Positions 35,458 through 45,317 are shown, counted from the stretch's first letter. The stretch: 64,000 nt of DNA from Paraburkholderia sp. BL9I2N2 (GCF_004339745.1 NZ_SMGP01000002.1:310001-374000); one strand, 5' to 3'. Translations and numbers: made by a program. The notes: generated by a model not told the origin, from the sequence alone.

Positions 35458-37542
35458 TTACTCCTGACTGCGCTTGGACTGCACTCGCGCGATCTGCTGC
35501 TTCGCCGCTTCGTACACACGCTCCGGCGTGAAGCCGAACTTCTTCTTCAGATCGGCGAGCGGCGCGGACGCGCCGAACGTATGCATCACCACCTGCGCGC
35601 CGAGACGGCCCACATAGCGGTCCCAGCCGAGCGAGGCAGCCTGTTCGACAGCGACACGCGCGTCGACGTCCGGTGGCAGCACCGAGTCCTGATACGCCTC
35701 GTCCTGGCGCTCGAAGATGTCCCACGACGGCATCGACACCACGCGCGCCGCGATCCCCTCGCCCTTGAGCTTCTCGTACGCGTCGACGCAGATCGAGAGT
35801 TCGCTACCCGTCGCCATCAGGATCACTTGCGGCTTCTGTCCATCGGGCGCATCGGCGAGTACATAAGCGCCCTTCTGCGTGCCGCTGGCGGCGGCATAGC
35901 GGCTGCGGTCCAACGTGGGCAGCGCCTGACGCGACACGACGATGCACGACGGCCGCCGCGGATCCGACAGCGCCACCCGCCAAACCTCGGCGACTTCGTT
36001 GGCATCGCCCGGACGCAGCACGGTGAGCCCCGGCACGCCGCGCAGCGAGGCCAGTTGCTCGATCGGCTGATGGGTCGGGCCGTCTTCGCCCACGCCGATC
36101 GAATCGTGCGTGAACACGAAGATGGACGGCACTTCCATGATCGCCGAGAGGCGGATCGGCGGCTTCATGTAGTCGCTGAAGATCAGGAACGTGGAGCCGA
36201 ACGGCCGCAGATTCGACAGCGCGAGGCCGTTCACCGCCGCACCCATTGCGTGTTCGCGGATGCCGAAGTGCAGATTGCAGCCGCCGTAGCTATCGTGCTC
36301 GAAGCTGCCCGCGCCTTCGAATTTCAGGTTGGTTTTGGTGGACGGCGAGAGATCCGCCGCGCCGCCGATCATCCACGGCACGCGCGCGGCAATCGCGTTG
36401 AGCACCTTGCCCGACGAATCGCGTGACGCGACGCCCTTCGGATCCGCGTCGAATGTGGGGATGTCGCTGTCCCAGCCCGCCGGCAGTTCGTGCGCTTCCA
36501 TCTGCGCGAATTCACGCGCGAGCTCCGGGTACTTTTTGGTGTACGCGTCGTACTGCGCCTGCCATTGCTCGCGTGCCGCCTTGCCGCGCGCGCCGATGCC
36601 CGCCGCGAAGCGCTCGTGCACGCCGTCCGGCACATAGAAGAACTTGTCCTCCGGCCAGCCGTACGCCTTCTTGGTGAGCGCCACTTCTTCGACGCCGAGC
36701 GCTTCGCCATGCGCCGACGAAGTGTCCTGCTTATGCGGCGAGCCCCAGCCGATGATGCTGTGCACCACGATCAGCGTCGGCCTGTCGGTGATGCTTTTCG
36801 CTTCGACTAAAGCGGCTTCGAGCGCGGCGGCGTCGTTGGCGTCGTTCACACGCAGCGTATGCCAGTTGTAACCGTGGAACCGGCTTTCCACGTCGTCGCT
36901 GTATGCGAGGTCGGTATGACCCTCGATCGTCACGCGGTTGCTGTCGTAGATCCAGATCAGATTGGACAGCTTCAGATGCCCGGCGAGCGAAGCCGCCTCG
37001 TGCGAGATGCCCTCCATCATGTCGCCGTCGCCGCACAGCGCGTAGACGCGATGGTCGAAGAGCGGCGCATCCGGCTTGTTGAAGTGGCTCTCGCACCAGC
37101 GCCCCGCCATCGCCATGCCGACGCTGTTGCCGAGCCCCTGGCCGAGCGGCCCGGTGGTGGTCTCGACGCCGGTGGTCATGCGGTACTCGGGGTGCCCCGG
37201 CGTGTTGCTGTCGATCTGGCGGAAATGCTCTATGTCGTTGAGGGAAACGGCGGGCGCGCCGGTCGGTTTGCCCTCCTCGTCCACCGCCTTCACGTTGGCC
37301 AGATGCAGCAGCGAATACAGCAGCATCGACGCATGTCCCACCGAGAGCACGAAGCGATCGCGGTTCGGCCACAACGGCTCGTCCGGGTCGTAACGAAGAT
37401 GGTTTTGCCACAGATGATAGGCAACGGGTGCCAGTGCCATCGGCGTGCCGGGGTGACCAGAATTGGCCTTTTGCACAGCGTCCATCGACAGCGTGCGGAT
37501 CGTATTGATGCACAGCTGATCGAGGGCGGGATCGTTTTGCAT
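35458..37542 (-). CDS. tkt: Transketolase
   Basis: 694 residues. Transfers a two-carbon unit between ketose and aldose phosphates in the pentose-phosphate and Calvin-type pathways. N-terminal TPP domain with NSGHPGTPMALAP, GDGDMMEGISHEAA and the metal-binding region; the pyrimidine domain has IREHAMG; the C-terminal domain carries ATGSELS. The start is the ATG seven bases after AAGGAG; an extended frame reaches 37683 without a ribosome site. The usual length (~660-690) fits. It lies on the minus strand and faces the lipoprotein gene across a terminator. Confidence 0.95.
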   Translation of the reverse strand: MQNDPALDQLCINTIRTLSMDAVQKANSGHPGTPMALAPVAYHLWQNHLRYDPDEPLWPNRDRFVLSVGHASMLLYSLLHLANVKAVDEEGKPTGAPAVSLNDIEHFRQIDSNTPGHPEYRMTTGVETTTGPLGQGLGNSVGMAMAGRWCESHFNKPDAPLFDHRVYALCGDGDMMEGISHEAASLAGHLKLSNLIWIYDSNRVTIEGHTDLAYSDDVESRFHGYNWHTLRVNDANDAAALEAALVEAKSITDRPTLIVVHSIIGWGSPHKQDTSSAHGEALGVEEVALTKKAYGWPEDKFFYVPDGVHERFAAGIGARGKAAREQWQAQYDAYTKKYPELAREFAQMEAHELPAGWDSDIPTFDADPKGVASRDSSGKVLNAIAARVPWMIGGAADLSPSTKTNLKFEGAGSFEHDSYGGCNLHFGIREHAMGAAVNGLALSNLRPFGSTFLIFSDYMKPPIRLSAIMEVPSIFVFTHDSIGVGEDGPTHQPIEQLASLRGVPGLTVLRPGDANEVAEVWRVALSDPRRPSCIVVSRQALPTLDRSRYAAASGTQKGAYVLADAPDGQKPQVILMATGSELSICVDAYEKLKGEGIAARVVSMPSWDIFERQDEAYQDSVLPPDVDARVAVEQAASLGWDRYVGRLGAQVVMHTFGASAPLADLKKKFGFTPERVYEAAKQQIARVQSKRSQE

Positions 37543-37802
37543 GGGACACTCCTTGTTCGGCGGTTGAAGAGAAAGCCGGGACGCTCTGTTTCGGCGCACC
37601 CGGCGAACCGTGTTACGTGGAAGAACGCATGAGGAACCGCTGCGAGGCTCAACGATGATGCGCCGATGCGCGCAAATCTGCACGGAGCGTTACACGCGGC
37701 ATCAGATGGGTTCGCTGCGGGGAGCGGATCTTTCGGAGGGCTTGGGACGCGAGCCCGTTCCGATCGGGGCGGACAAGGGGGAAGAAACGGCGTGCGCCAG
37801 CA

Positions 37803-38348
37803 TCAAGCCGCGCGCAGCCAGTGCTCGACTAGTGGACCATGTTTGCCGTCGATCGGATCCAGCGGCGGAAAAGGCAACGCCTCCATGGCCGCGAGTTCGT
37901 CCGGCGTGAGCGCCTCGCGGCGGATGTCCCACTGCTGGCCTTCCGGATAGCCGGCCACGACCCGAAAATGCCGGGCGAACGATTGCAGGCAATGGCCAGT
38001 CCCGGCCGGCAGCAGGATCGCGTCGCCGGCGGATAGCGTCACCACCTTGCCGCCCGGTCCGCCGATGATCACTTGCGCGGAGCCGTCCGTCACGCCGAGT
38101 ATTTCGTGCGCGGTGGCGTGGAAATGGTGGTAGTCGAAAATGCCGTCGCGCCACTGCGGCGGCCACGCATTGCGTTCGAAGAGAATTTCGAACGCGGCCG
38201 CCAGATCGCCGCTATCCGGCATGAGGGCGCGCCTGTAAATCACGACCGGCAATGTGCGGTTGTTCGGCACCCAGTCGTGCGGCTTGAGCATGAAGGCCTC
38301 GTACTCGGTCTTGGCGGCGTCGAATCCATGCTTTGAATCGTTGAACAT
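37803..38348 (-). CDS. Cupin-domain protein
   Basis: 181 residues. The cupin motifs are visible: FDYHHFHATAHEILGVTDGSAQVIIGG and GDAILLPAGTGHC. The first motif keeps H-x-H-x3-E-type metal ligands. Such single-domain cupins bind a divalent metal and may be isomerases or dioxygenase-like; here the substrate is unknown. The start follows AAAGGAG. It is 260 bases upstream of transketolase on the same strand, so it may have its own promoter. Confidence 0.85.
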   Translation of the reverse strand: MFNDSKHGFDAAKTEYEAFMLKPHDWVPNNRTLPVVIYRRALMPDSGDLAAAFEILFERNAWPPQWRDGIFDYHHFHATAHEILGVTDGSAQVIIGGPGGKVVTLSAGDAILLPAGTGHCLQSFARHFRVVAGYPEGQQWDIRREALTPDELAAMEALPFPPLDPIDGKHGPLVEHWLRAA

Positions 38349-38743
38349 GGTTTGCTCCTTTGCGTCCTGAAGATCGCTGTGCTCCCCTGCAGCCGGCGTT
38401 GAAGACAACGCGCCAGCCGGCTCGGGCGATCTTTTCAGCGCCGCATAAAGCGCGCCTGCTTTCGCGCGCGCTTCTTTTTGGGCAATTCTGTGCGCGCTGC
38501 CGTGGCGATGGACGAATTTCGCAAACATATGAAGTATTGCTCGCTTAGTCTGTTTATCTCAGTCTGCGTGGCACCGGCCGCGAGGGTCGAGTGCCGCGCA
38601 TGCCCGTCACCGTTGGTCAGCCGCCGCCGACGCCGGGCGCATCCGCCGAGGCTTCGTCGCCGGGGCTCAGCGGTTCGTTTTCCTGTTGCATGCATCTCTC
38701 CCTCGGATTTCCGGCTTGTACTCCGGAACCAGCATACGCCGCA
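38349..38743. other. Intergenic stretch with a possible tiny ORF
   Basis: 395 bases upstream of the cupin gene. It contains a 24-codon ORF at 38617-38691 (listed separately). I see no other gene or terminator; the distal part near 38450-38530 is a low-complexity GCGC/TTTCGCGC region. Confidence 0.35.
38617..38691 (-). CDS. Tiny hydrophilic protein (24 aa), uncertain
   Basis: MQQENEPLSPGDEASADAPG followed by VGGG and a stop. GGGAGAG precedes the ATG at a suitable distance. The PLSPGDEA part resembles the start of small Burkholderiaceae proteins that continue with a cysteine-rich tail; here no tail is present, so this may be a truncated relative. Low confidence. Confidence 0.3.
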   Translation of the reverse strand: MQQENEPLSPGDEASADAPGVGGG

Positions 38744-39031
38744 TCATTGCTTGCGCTGCGATTCACGTCCGCCGCCTCCGGGCGGCTCGGCATGAGAGCC
38801 GGTGCCGAGCGGGACTTCGGTGGTTTGGGCCGGGCGCTCGTTCGAGCGCGGCGGATTGGTCGCCTTGTCCACGCCGGTCTGTTCGACGGGCTCAATACCA
38901 AGCGGGCTCGGTTCGACATAGTGCGTGCCGCTCGGCTTGTTGCGCTGTTTCACTTCGTCTGTAACTAGCGCGTCGAGCTGGTCCTGCGGTTTGGTGTCCT
39001 GCGGTTTGGTGTCCTGCGGTTCGGTCTGCAT
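38744..39031 (-). CDS. Small hydrophilic protein with QDTKP repeats
   Basis: 95 residues. It opens MQTEPQDTKPQDTKPQDQLD, an exact 15-base tandem repeat encoding QDTKP. The rest is rich in Pro, Glu, Thr and Gly and has no hydrophobic segment, so probably disordered and cytoplasmic. An excellent ribosome site (AAGGAGGG) precedes the ATG. No family recognised. The 5' end is divergent from the 39188 ORF, sharing a 156-base promoter region. Confidence 0.7.
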   Translation of the reverse strand: MQTEPQDTKPQDTKPQDQLDALVTDEVKQRNKPSGTHYVEPSPLGIEPVEQTGVDKATNPPRSNERPAQTTEVPLGTGSHAEPPGGGGRESQRKQ

Positions 39032-39187
39032 GCCGCCCTCCTTCTGATTTCGGATATGTCTTCGATGCAGCAACATCCGGTCCCTCTCCGTCAACACGCC
39101 CCTCAGCACGCCAACGGCAAGCTGGGCACAGCCGTTGCGGCAAGTGCGGTGGAGGTCTGGACCGACATTTGTAAAAAGGAGAAGCTC

Positions 39188-39424
39188 ATGACAATGACGA
39201 CGATTCGCGTATCCGATACTGAAGTACAAGTCGAACGCACCCTGTACACCTTCGCGCAAAAGAACGACGCGGACTCATTCCAGCGCTGCCTCGCCGATAC
39301 CTCGATCGACAGTTGCTATCGCACGCATCCACCGCTCTCGGCGCGGCCGACGCTGCCTGACGAACATCCCGACGACCCCGGTCGTGGCAGCACGATTTCT
39401 CCGTCGCTCGGCGGCATGCCATAA
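39188..39424 (+). CDS. Conserved-type small protein of unknown function
   Basis: 78 residues beginning MTMTTIRVSDTEVQVERTL. AAGGAGAAGCTC precedes the ATG. The first half looks folded (beta strand then TLYTFAQKNDADSFQRCL), the second half is Pro/Asp/Gly-rich. No recognised family. Divergent from the QDTKP-repeat gene; a GC-rich hairpin follows its stop. Confidence 0.65.
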   Translation: MTMTTIRVSDTEVQVERTLYTFAQKNDADSFQRCLADTSIDSCYRTHPPLSARPTLPDEHPDDPGRGSTISPSLGGMP

Positions 39425-39439
39425 GGCAATCCCTTCTAC

Positions 39440-39461
39440 GGGCGGCGCGAGTGCGCCGCCA
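39440..39461. terminator. GC-rich hairpin between convergent small genes
   Basis: GGCGGCGC-GAGT-GCGCCGCC, perfect 8-bp stem, 4-base loop, located between the stops of two convergent ORFs. No T run, so only a probable terminator. Confidence 0.45.
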
Positions 39462-39465
39462 TCCG

Positions 39466-39711
39466 TCAGTTCTCAGGGCTCGCGCGATCCGCTGCCACGA
39501 TCTCACGGCCATAGTCGATCGCGGCGCGGCGCGCCTCGTCGGCGGTCGCGTAGGGCCCGATTTCGGGCGCGCCATCGAATGGAAACAGAATTCTTCTGTC
39601 CGCTTTTCTGACAACCTTCAGTCCACCTACGTAACGGCCGTCGCCTGTTCCGTGATAGCTGGCGTAAATCTCGAAGTCATCGTCAGCAACGTCGGCCTTA
39701 TGTCGCGCCAT
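39466..39711 (-). CDS. Conserved small protein (DUF6723-like)
   Basis: 81 residues: MARHKADVADDDFEIYASYH, then a compact domain with GLKVVRKADRRILFPFDG and a helix ATADEARRAAIDYGREIV. It resembles the short Burkholderia proteins grouped as DUF6723. Cytoplasmic; function unknown. GGAAAGAAAA precedes the ATG. Confidence 0.7.
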   Translation of the reverse strand: MARHKADVADDDFEIYASYHGTGDGRYVGGLKVVRKADRRILFPFDGAPEIGPYATADEARRAAIDYGREIVAADRASPEN

Positions 39712-39906
39712 TTTTCTTTCCCTTGTCCCTGCACTTCAGTGCGTCATATCCAGAGTGATATCGCGGCACGTATCGCCTCTGTGGCGCGACGCGCATGCTG
39801 TGGTCGAGCAATAGCTGTTCCACGCGGCGCGGGCTCGCATTCGCGGCGAATGAAGCCGGTGGCATGCCTGTTGCGATTGACAGGCATGCACATCACGGAG
39901 ACCACG

Positions 39907-40104
39907 ATGACTATGACGAGCAAGCGTTGCATGCCGAGTCTGCATCTGCATACGCCGATGCCACCGGAAGTCGACCCCGACGCCCCGCGCCCGACGAGCG
40001 ATCCCGATCCGTCGCCGCCGCCCGACGACGTGCCGCCGCATGATCCGGATCGTGCGCCAGACGGCGATCCGCCTGCCAGGCCGCCGCCAGTCAGCGCCGC
40101 ATGA
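39907..40104 (+). CDS. Small proline/aspartate-rich protein
   Basis: 65 residues, MTMTSKRCMPSLHLHTPMPP followed by about 45 residues of Pro, Asp and Arg repeats (DPDPSPPPDD, DPDRAPDGDPPARPPP). GGAG lies before the ATG. It should be extended and disordered. Codon usage fits the genome, but low complexity makes the gene call uncertain. Confidence 0.5.
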   Translation: MTMTSKRCMPSLHLHTPMPPEVDPDAPRPTSDPDPSPPPDDVPPHDPDRAPDGDPPARPPPVSAA

Positions 40105-40237
40105 TCCTATGCAAGTGGCGTTGCAAGGCGAGGGCTGGGCGGAATGCGTGTAAGCGCAAATTAAACCAGTGGTCCGGTAATTGCGGACTCTTCGGGTAAG
40201 CCGGCGCTCAGGGACCGGCAACCCGCCAGGAGTCAAC

Positions 40238-42607
40238 ATGAGCACCGATCACATTGTCGAAGCAGCGCCGCAGAGTGCAACGAAAGGCACACCCGGCACG
40301 CCCGATAGCGCGCCCATCAAGGAGTACCGCAACGCCGCGGGCGGCTGGGGCTCGGTGAAAGCGGTCGCGTCGATCCTCGTGCAGGAACACGTGACGTTGA
40401 ACGGCAGCCGCATCCTCTCGCAGCAAAACAAGGCGGATGGCTTCGCCTGCGTAAGCTGTTCATGGGCCAAACCCGCGGACCCGCATCTCTTCGAGTTCTG
40501 TGAAAACGGCGCAAAGGCGACCGCGTGGGAAATCACCAGCAAACATATCGATACGGACTTTTTCTCCGGCCATACGCTGGCCGAATTGCGCTCATGGAGC
40601 GGTCTGGAACTCGAGTCGCGCGGGCGGCTGACCGCGCCGATGCGCTGGGATCCGGCGACCGACCGCTACGTGCAGACCACCTGGGAACATGCGTTCGCCG
40701 AAATCGCGAGCGAACTGCAGGCGCTCGATCCGAATGAAGCGGTGTTCTATGCATCGGGCCGGGCGTCGCTCGAAACGTCCTACATGTATGCGCTGATGGC
40801 GCGCGTGTACGGCACCAACAACCTGCCGGACAGTTCGAACATGTGTCACGAAAGCACCTCGGTCGGCTTGCCGAAGTCGATCGGCGTGCCGGTCGGGACC
40901 GTGCAACTCGAAGACTTCACGCATACCGACTGCATGCTGTTCTTCGGCCACAACACCGGCACCAACGCGCCGCGCATGCTGCATCAGTTGCAGGATGCGC
41001 GCAAACGCGGCGTGGAAATCATCACGTTCAATCCGCTCAAGGAACGCGGGCTCGTCACATTTGCGAACCCGCAGTCGCCGCTCGACATGCTTACCCCGGC
41101 CGATACGCGGATCAGCACGCAATATCATCAGGTGAAGATTGGCGGCGATGCGGCGGCGATTGCCGGACTTTGCAAGCTGCTGATCGAATGGGACGACGAC
41201 GCGCAACGCGACGGTGAGCCGCGGGTGCTCGACGCGGCTTTCATCGCCGAACATACGCATGGCTTCGAAACCTTCGCTAACGCGATGCGCGCCACTTCAT
41301 GGGAAGAGATCGAACACCACTCGCAACTCAGCCGCGGCGCGCTCGAAAGCGCGGCACGTGTGTACGCGAAAGCGAATGCCGCGATGGTGCTGTACGGCAT
41401 GGGCATCACGCAGCATCGCAGCGGCGTGCACAACGTGCAGATGCTGTCGAACCTGCTGCTTCTGCGCGGCAATATCGGCCGGCCGGGCGCGGGCATCTGC
41501 CCGATTCGCGGTCACTCGAACGTGCAGGGACAGCGCACGGTCGGCATCACGGAAAAGCCTGAACTCGCGCCGCTCGACAAGCTGAAGGAACTCTACGGCT
41601 TCGAGCCGCCGCGCGACAAAGGCATGACCACGGTCGAAGCATGCCGTGGCGTGCTCGACGGCAAGGTCAAAGCCTTCATCGGCCTGGGCGGCAATTTTCA
41701 GGTGGCGATTCCCGATCATCATGTGATGGACCCCGCGTGGCAGCGGCTGCGGCTCACGGTGCAGATCGCCACCAAACTCAACCGGAGTCATCTGCTGCAC
41801 GGCGAGGTCGCGTACCTGCTGCCGTGCCTCGGGCGCATCGAGATCGACCGCCAGGCGAGCGGCGAGCAATGGGTCAGCGTGGAGGACAGCACGGCCTGCG
41901 TGCATGGCTCGCACGGACTCGCCGAGCCGGCCGGCGACATGCTGCTGTCGGAACCCGCGATCGTCGCGGGCCTTGCAAAAGCTCTGCTGCCGCGCAATCC
42001 GAAGATCGACTGGGATGCGTGGGTGGACGACTACTCGCTGGTGCGCGATGCAATCGAACGCACCTATCCGGATCAGTTCAAGGACTTCAACCAGCGCTTC
42101 AGGCAACCAGGCGGGTTTCACCGGCCACTCGCCGCTTGCGAGCGCAAATGGAATACGGCAAGCGGCAAGGCGAATTTCATCGTGCCCGAGACGCTCGACG
42201 AAGACGCGGACATGCCGTCGCGAGGTCCAGACGTACTGCGCCTGATGACGGCACGCGGCGACAGTCAGTTCAACACCACCGTGTACGGTCTCGACGACCG
42301 CTTTCGCGGCGTGCGTGGCAGCCGCAGCGTACTGCTCATGCATCAGGACGACATGACGCGGCTCGGCTTTTCGGAGGGCGACGCGGTGTGCATCTCCACC
42401 GTCTCAGACGACGACGTGACGCGCGAAGTGGACGGCATGCATGTCCACGCGTTCGACATTCCACTGGGCTGCATCATGGGCTACTACCCTGAGTGCAATC
42501 GCCTGATTCCGCTCTCGCATCACGCGCAATCGAGTCAGGTGCCGGCGTCGAAGTCGATTCCGGTGCGGCTGCGCAAGTCGGCGGCGAGCGAGGATTTGGC
42601 GGCGTGA
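40238..42607 (+). CDS. Molybdopterin oxidoreductase, YdeP/FdhF-like
   Basis: 789 residues. N-terminal CVSCSWAKP supplies cysteines for an iron-sulfur site; the catalytic molybdopterin domains follow (SGRASLETSYMYALMARVYG, GHNTGTNAPRML, NLLLLRGNIGRPGAGICPIRGHSNVQG) and a C-terminal molydopterin-dinucleotide-binding barrel (FNTTVYGLDDRFRGVRGSR). This is the YdeP-type branch, close to formate dehydrogenase alpha subunits but whose substrate is not established; E. coli ydeP is linked to acid resistance. AGGAG precedes the ATG at 40238. No partner subunit is next to it. Confidence 0.9.
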   Translation: MSTDHIVEAAPQSATKGTPGTPDSAPIKEYRNAAGGWGSVKAVASILVQEHVTLNGSRILSQQNKADGFACVSCSWAKPADPHLFEFCENGAKATAWEITSKHIDTDFFSGHTLAELRSWSGLELESRGRLTAPMRWDPATDRYVQTTWEHAFAEIASELQALDPNEAVFYASGRASLETSYMYALMARVYGTNNLPDSSNMCHESTSVGLPKSIGVPVGTVQLEDFTHTDCMLFFGHNTGTNAPRMLHQLQDARKRGVEIITFNPLKERGLVTFANPQSPLDMLTPADTRISTQYHQVKIGGDAAAIAGLCKLLIEWDDDAQRDGEPRVLDAAFIAEHTHGFETFANAMRATSWEEIEHHSQLSRGALESAARVYAKANAAMVLYGMGITQHRSGVHNVQMLSNLLLLRGNIGRPGAGICPIRGHSNVQGQRTVGITEKPELAPLDKLKELYGFEPPRDKGMTTVEACRGVLDGKVKAFIGLGGNFQVAIPDHHVMDPAWQRLRLTVQIATKLNRSHLLHGEVAYLLPCLGRIEIDRQASGEQWVSVEDSTACVHGSHGLAEPAGDMLLSEPAIVAGLAKALLPRNPKIDWDAWVDDYSLVRDAIERTYPDQFKDFNQRFRQPGGFHRPLAACERKWNTASGKANFIVPETLDEDADMPSRGPDVLRLMTARGDSQFNTTVYGLDDRFRGVRGSRSVLLMHQDDMTRLGFSEGDAVCISTVSDDDVTREVDGMHVHAFDIPLGCIMGYYPECNRLIPLSHHAQSSQVPASKSIPVRLRKSAASEDLAA

Positions 42608-42615
42608 GAATGCAC

Positions 42616-42649
42616 AAAGGGCGCGCCGGCCTGAACCGGAGCGCCCTTT
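42616..42649. terminator. Bidirectional terminator
   Basis: AAAGGGCGC...GCGCCCTTT, 9-bp stem with an inner CCGG/CCGG pairing. A/T-rich on both flanks, between the convergent oxidoreductase and porin genes. Confidence 0.75.
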
Positions 42650-42683
42650 CTGCGATGCCAAACTGCCTGCAGCCTACGCTGCT

Positions 42684-43790
42684 TCAGAACTGATGCAACA
42701 TGCCGACATAAGCACCGGTTTGCGATTCACCCACGAGCGGACTCGTATTGTTGCTCGCATCGCGCGGCGATGCTTCGAGCGAGAAATTCGAGTTGCTGCC
42801 ATTGCGCACGTAGCCCACGGTGCCGTACAGGAAGGTGCGTTTCGACAGGTTGTAGGTGGTGCCGAGCACATACATCATCGCGTGGCCGGATGGGTCGTGG
42901 GCGGCATCGCCCGAGCCGTCGCCGACCTTTATATAGAAGCCGCCCGCCGTCATGGCCCAGCGCGGCAGGAAGTTGTAGGTGGCGCCGAGCCAGTAGTGAT
43001 CGGCCGAGTCGGCGACGCCGACCGGCGAATCGGGCGCCGAGTAATGCGTGTAGGCGCCCTGAATCTTCACCGCGTCGAAATGCACGTTGACGCCGGCGAA
43101 ATATTCGCGCGATGCCTGGAAGATGTTGCTGAAGCGGCCGTTGTTGTCACGCAGTTCGTCGTAAATGCCGCGCACGTCGAAGAGCGGCGAGTGGTAGCTC
43201 AGCATGATGCCGTCCGAGCGGCCGAACTCGCCGGCCGCGCCGCTGTTGAAAGCGCCCGCCTGATTGCCGAACGCATATTGCGCCTGTACATCGAAACCCC
43301 AGAAGACCGGGCTGTGATACTCGACGTTGTTGCTGGTTTGCTGCCAGTTGCGCCCACGCACGAGCGAGGCCGACGAAAACGCCTGCTGCACGAACGGATC
43401 GAATTCCCAAACGCCGTCGCTGTCGATAAACAGATTACGGCCAGCCTGCAAGGTGCCCCACTGCTCGCTCTTCAATCCGACGAACGCGCGCCGCGACCAG
43501 AGCCGCCCGCCGCTCGTCGTGCCGTTCATGACCTGCAAACCGGTTTCGAGGTTGAAGATCGCGTTGAGCCCGCCGCCCAGATCTTCGTTGCCTTTGAGGC
43601 CGAGCATGCTGGTGCCCCAGTCGCCGCCTTCAGCGCTCCAGCGGCTCGAACTGCCGCCCGCGCCATTGTTGATGTGGTTCAGGTATTCCAGACCGGCGTC
43701 GAGGCGGCCATACAAGCTCACGCTGGTTTGACCATATGTCAGCGGACTTGCCACGGCGAGCGCCGCCATTAATTTTGTATGTAGTCTCAT
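42684..43790 (-). CDS. Gram-negative trimeric porin
   Basis: 368 residues of the OmpC-like Burkholderia porin family. The signal peptide MRLHTKLMAALAVASPLTYG is followed by SVSLYGRLDAGLEYL, loop-3-like and alternating beta-strand segments, and the terminal VGMLHQF, whose last residue is the usual aromatic (Phe) of outer-membrane barrels. The start is at the ATG giving a normal signal peptide; the frame is open further upstream and no strong ribosome site is seen. General diffusion porin; no neighbour suggests a specific substrate. Confidence 0.9.
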   Translation of the reverse strand: MRLHTKLMAALAVASPLTYGQTSVSLYGRLDAGLEYLNHINNGAGGSSSRWSAEGGDWGTSMLGLKGNEDLGGGLNAIFNLETGLQVMNGTTSGGRLWSRRAFVGLKSEQWGTLQAGRNLFIDSDGVWEFDPFVQQAFSSASLVRGRNWQQTSNNVEYHSPVFWGFDVQAQYAFGNQAGAFNSGAAGEFGRSDGIMLSYHSPLFDVRGIYDELRDNNGRFSNIFQASREYFAGVNVHFDAVKIQGAYTHYSAPDSPVGVADSADHYWLGATYNFLPRWAMTAGGFYIKVGDGSGDAAHDPSGHAMMYVLGTTYNLSKRTFLYGTVGYVRNGSNSNFSLEASPRDASNNTSPLVGESQTGAYVGMLHQF

Positions 43791-44087
43791 TGTTTTGCCG
43801 TCAAATTTTTGTGTCGCGATGTAGGGCAAAGAGGACTGCGGATGCTTCAAACACGATCCGCGAGAAAGACGTTTGTAAACTACAGCGCTGGGTTCGTCGA
43901 ACTATAGGCGATACGCGCTCCACGGCCTATTCGTTTGACGCAACAAATATTTGCCCGGCCTAGGCTCGACAAGGCCCGGTTGCCAATGGAATGGGAAGAT
44001 CGAAAGCCGCTCAAGATAAGATAGTCGCTCATTCGGCCCCAGCCAAATTGCAATGCACGATTCGTTATTGACTATTCAACTTTCGCC

Positions 44088-45317
44088 ATGAACTCGCCCG
44101 AACTGACCGAAGACGAAAACCGTGGCCTTTACCAACGCGCAACGGAACACGGCGCCGAATGGTGGCGCGTGAGCGTGGCCGACCGGCCGGAAAATTATCG
44201 GCTCGAACATGGCGTCGACAATGGCAGCGGCCCTGGCGCGGTCGATATCGATCTCGTGGTGGACGCGGAAAATCTGCGTGCGAAGCTGAAGAAATGGCGC
44301 CGCGAAGGCTTCGCCATCGATACGGACGACGCCGCAAGCGAGCAGTCCGCGGCCGGCCGCGTCGCCTTCATGCCGGAATTGCAGCGCGTCGCGGCGCGAG
44401 CTTCCGCGGCGAAATGTAGGCAGTTGGAAGGCGCCGGCGCGACCGTGCGCATCGGTCATGTGGAGGTGCCTTGCGGTTTCGACAATCCGCTCGTGCCACG
44501 CCTCAATCCGGCCTATCTGTTCTCCGAGCGCTTTAACGACATCGTCGAGGACATCGTCGAGAACCGCCGCGTGATGCTGATCGGCCACACCGGCGCCGGC
44601 AAGACCAGCCTGATCGAACAGGTCGCGGCGCGGTCGCGTCACGGCGTGCTGCGCTCGAACATGAACGGGCAGACCACGGTTGGCGACTTCGTCGGCTTCT
44701 GGACCGTCAAGGGCGGCGAGACGCTGTGGGTCGACGGCGTGTTGCCCACGGCCATGCGCGAGGGGCTCTGGCTGATCGTCGATGAAATCGATTTTGCCGA
44801 ACCGTCGATTCTCGCCGCCCTCACGGCCGTGCTCGAACCGCACGGCCGCCTCGTGCTCAAGGAAAAAGGCAACGAGATCGTTACGCCGCATCCGGCCTTC
44901 CGGTTGTTCGCGACAGCCAATGCGGTCGGCGCGATGAGTCAGTTCCGGCATCTGTATCAGGGCGCCAATCTGATGAACGAGGCGTTTCTGGACCGCTGGC
45001 GCGTGTATCTGCTCGACTATCTGACGCCCGCCGAAGAAGCCGACGTGCTGATCGCCACCCTCGCCCCGCACATGACGCGCGCACTCGCCACCACGCTCGC
45101 CGCGATCGCCGCCGACTGCCGCGCGGCGTTCGCTCGCGAAGATCTCTCGAGCGCGTTCTCGACCCGGCGTCTGCTCGACTGGGCCGAACTGATGCTGCGC
45201 ACGGGCGACCCCGAACGCGCAGCCGGGCCGGCCATCTACGCGAAGGTGAGCCCGGAAGACGCCGCGTTGATTCGCGGCATCGTTCGCCATCACATCGCGC
45301 CGGCTCCTGAAGCGTGA
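44088..45317 (+). CDS. MoxR/CobS-like AAA+ ATPase
   Basis: 409 residues. Walker A GHTGAGKT (166-173), Walker B LIVDEID (229-235), sensor-1 FATANAVG. The first 150 residues are a separate, non-ATPase region. The ATPase resembles CobS, the AAA+ subunit of aerobic cobaltochelatase, and the broader MoxR group that works with VWA-domain partners. The next gene, with a VWA domain, starts at GTGA overlapping this stop, so the two are translationally coupled. No cobN is in the window, and the pair probably acts as a chaperone or remodeller; the target is unknown. Confidence 0.85.
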   Translation: MNSPELTEDENRGLYQRATEHGAEWWRVSVADRPENYRLEHGVDNGSGPGAVDIDLVVDAENLRAKLKKWRREGFAIDTDDAASEQSAAGRVAFMPELQRVAARASAAKCRQLEGAGATVRIGHVEVPCGFDNPLVPRLNPAYLFSERFNDIVEDIVENRRVMLIGHTGAGKTSLIEQVAARSRHGVLRSNMNGQTTVGDFVGFWTVKGGETLWVDGVLPTAMREGLWLIVDEIDFAEPSILAALTAVLEPHGRLVLKEKGNEIVTPHPAFRLFATANAVGAMSQFRHLYQGANLMNEAFLDRWRVYLLDYLTPAEEADVLIATLAPHMTRALATTLAAIAADCRAAFAREDLSSAFSTRRLLDWAELMLRTGDPERAAGPAIYAKVSPEDAALIRGIVRHHIAPAPEA

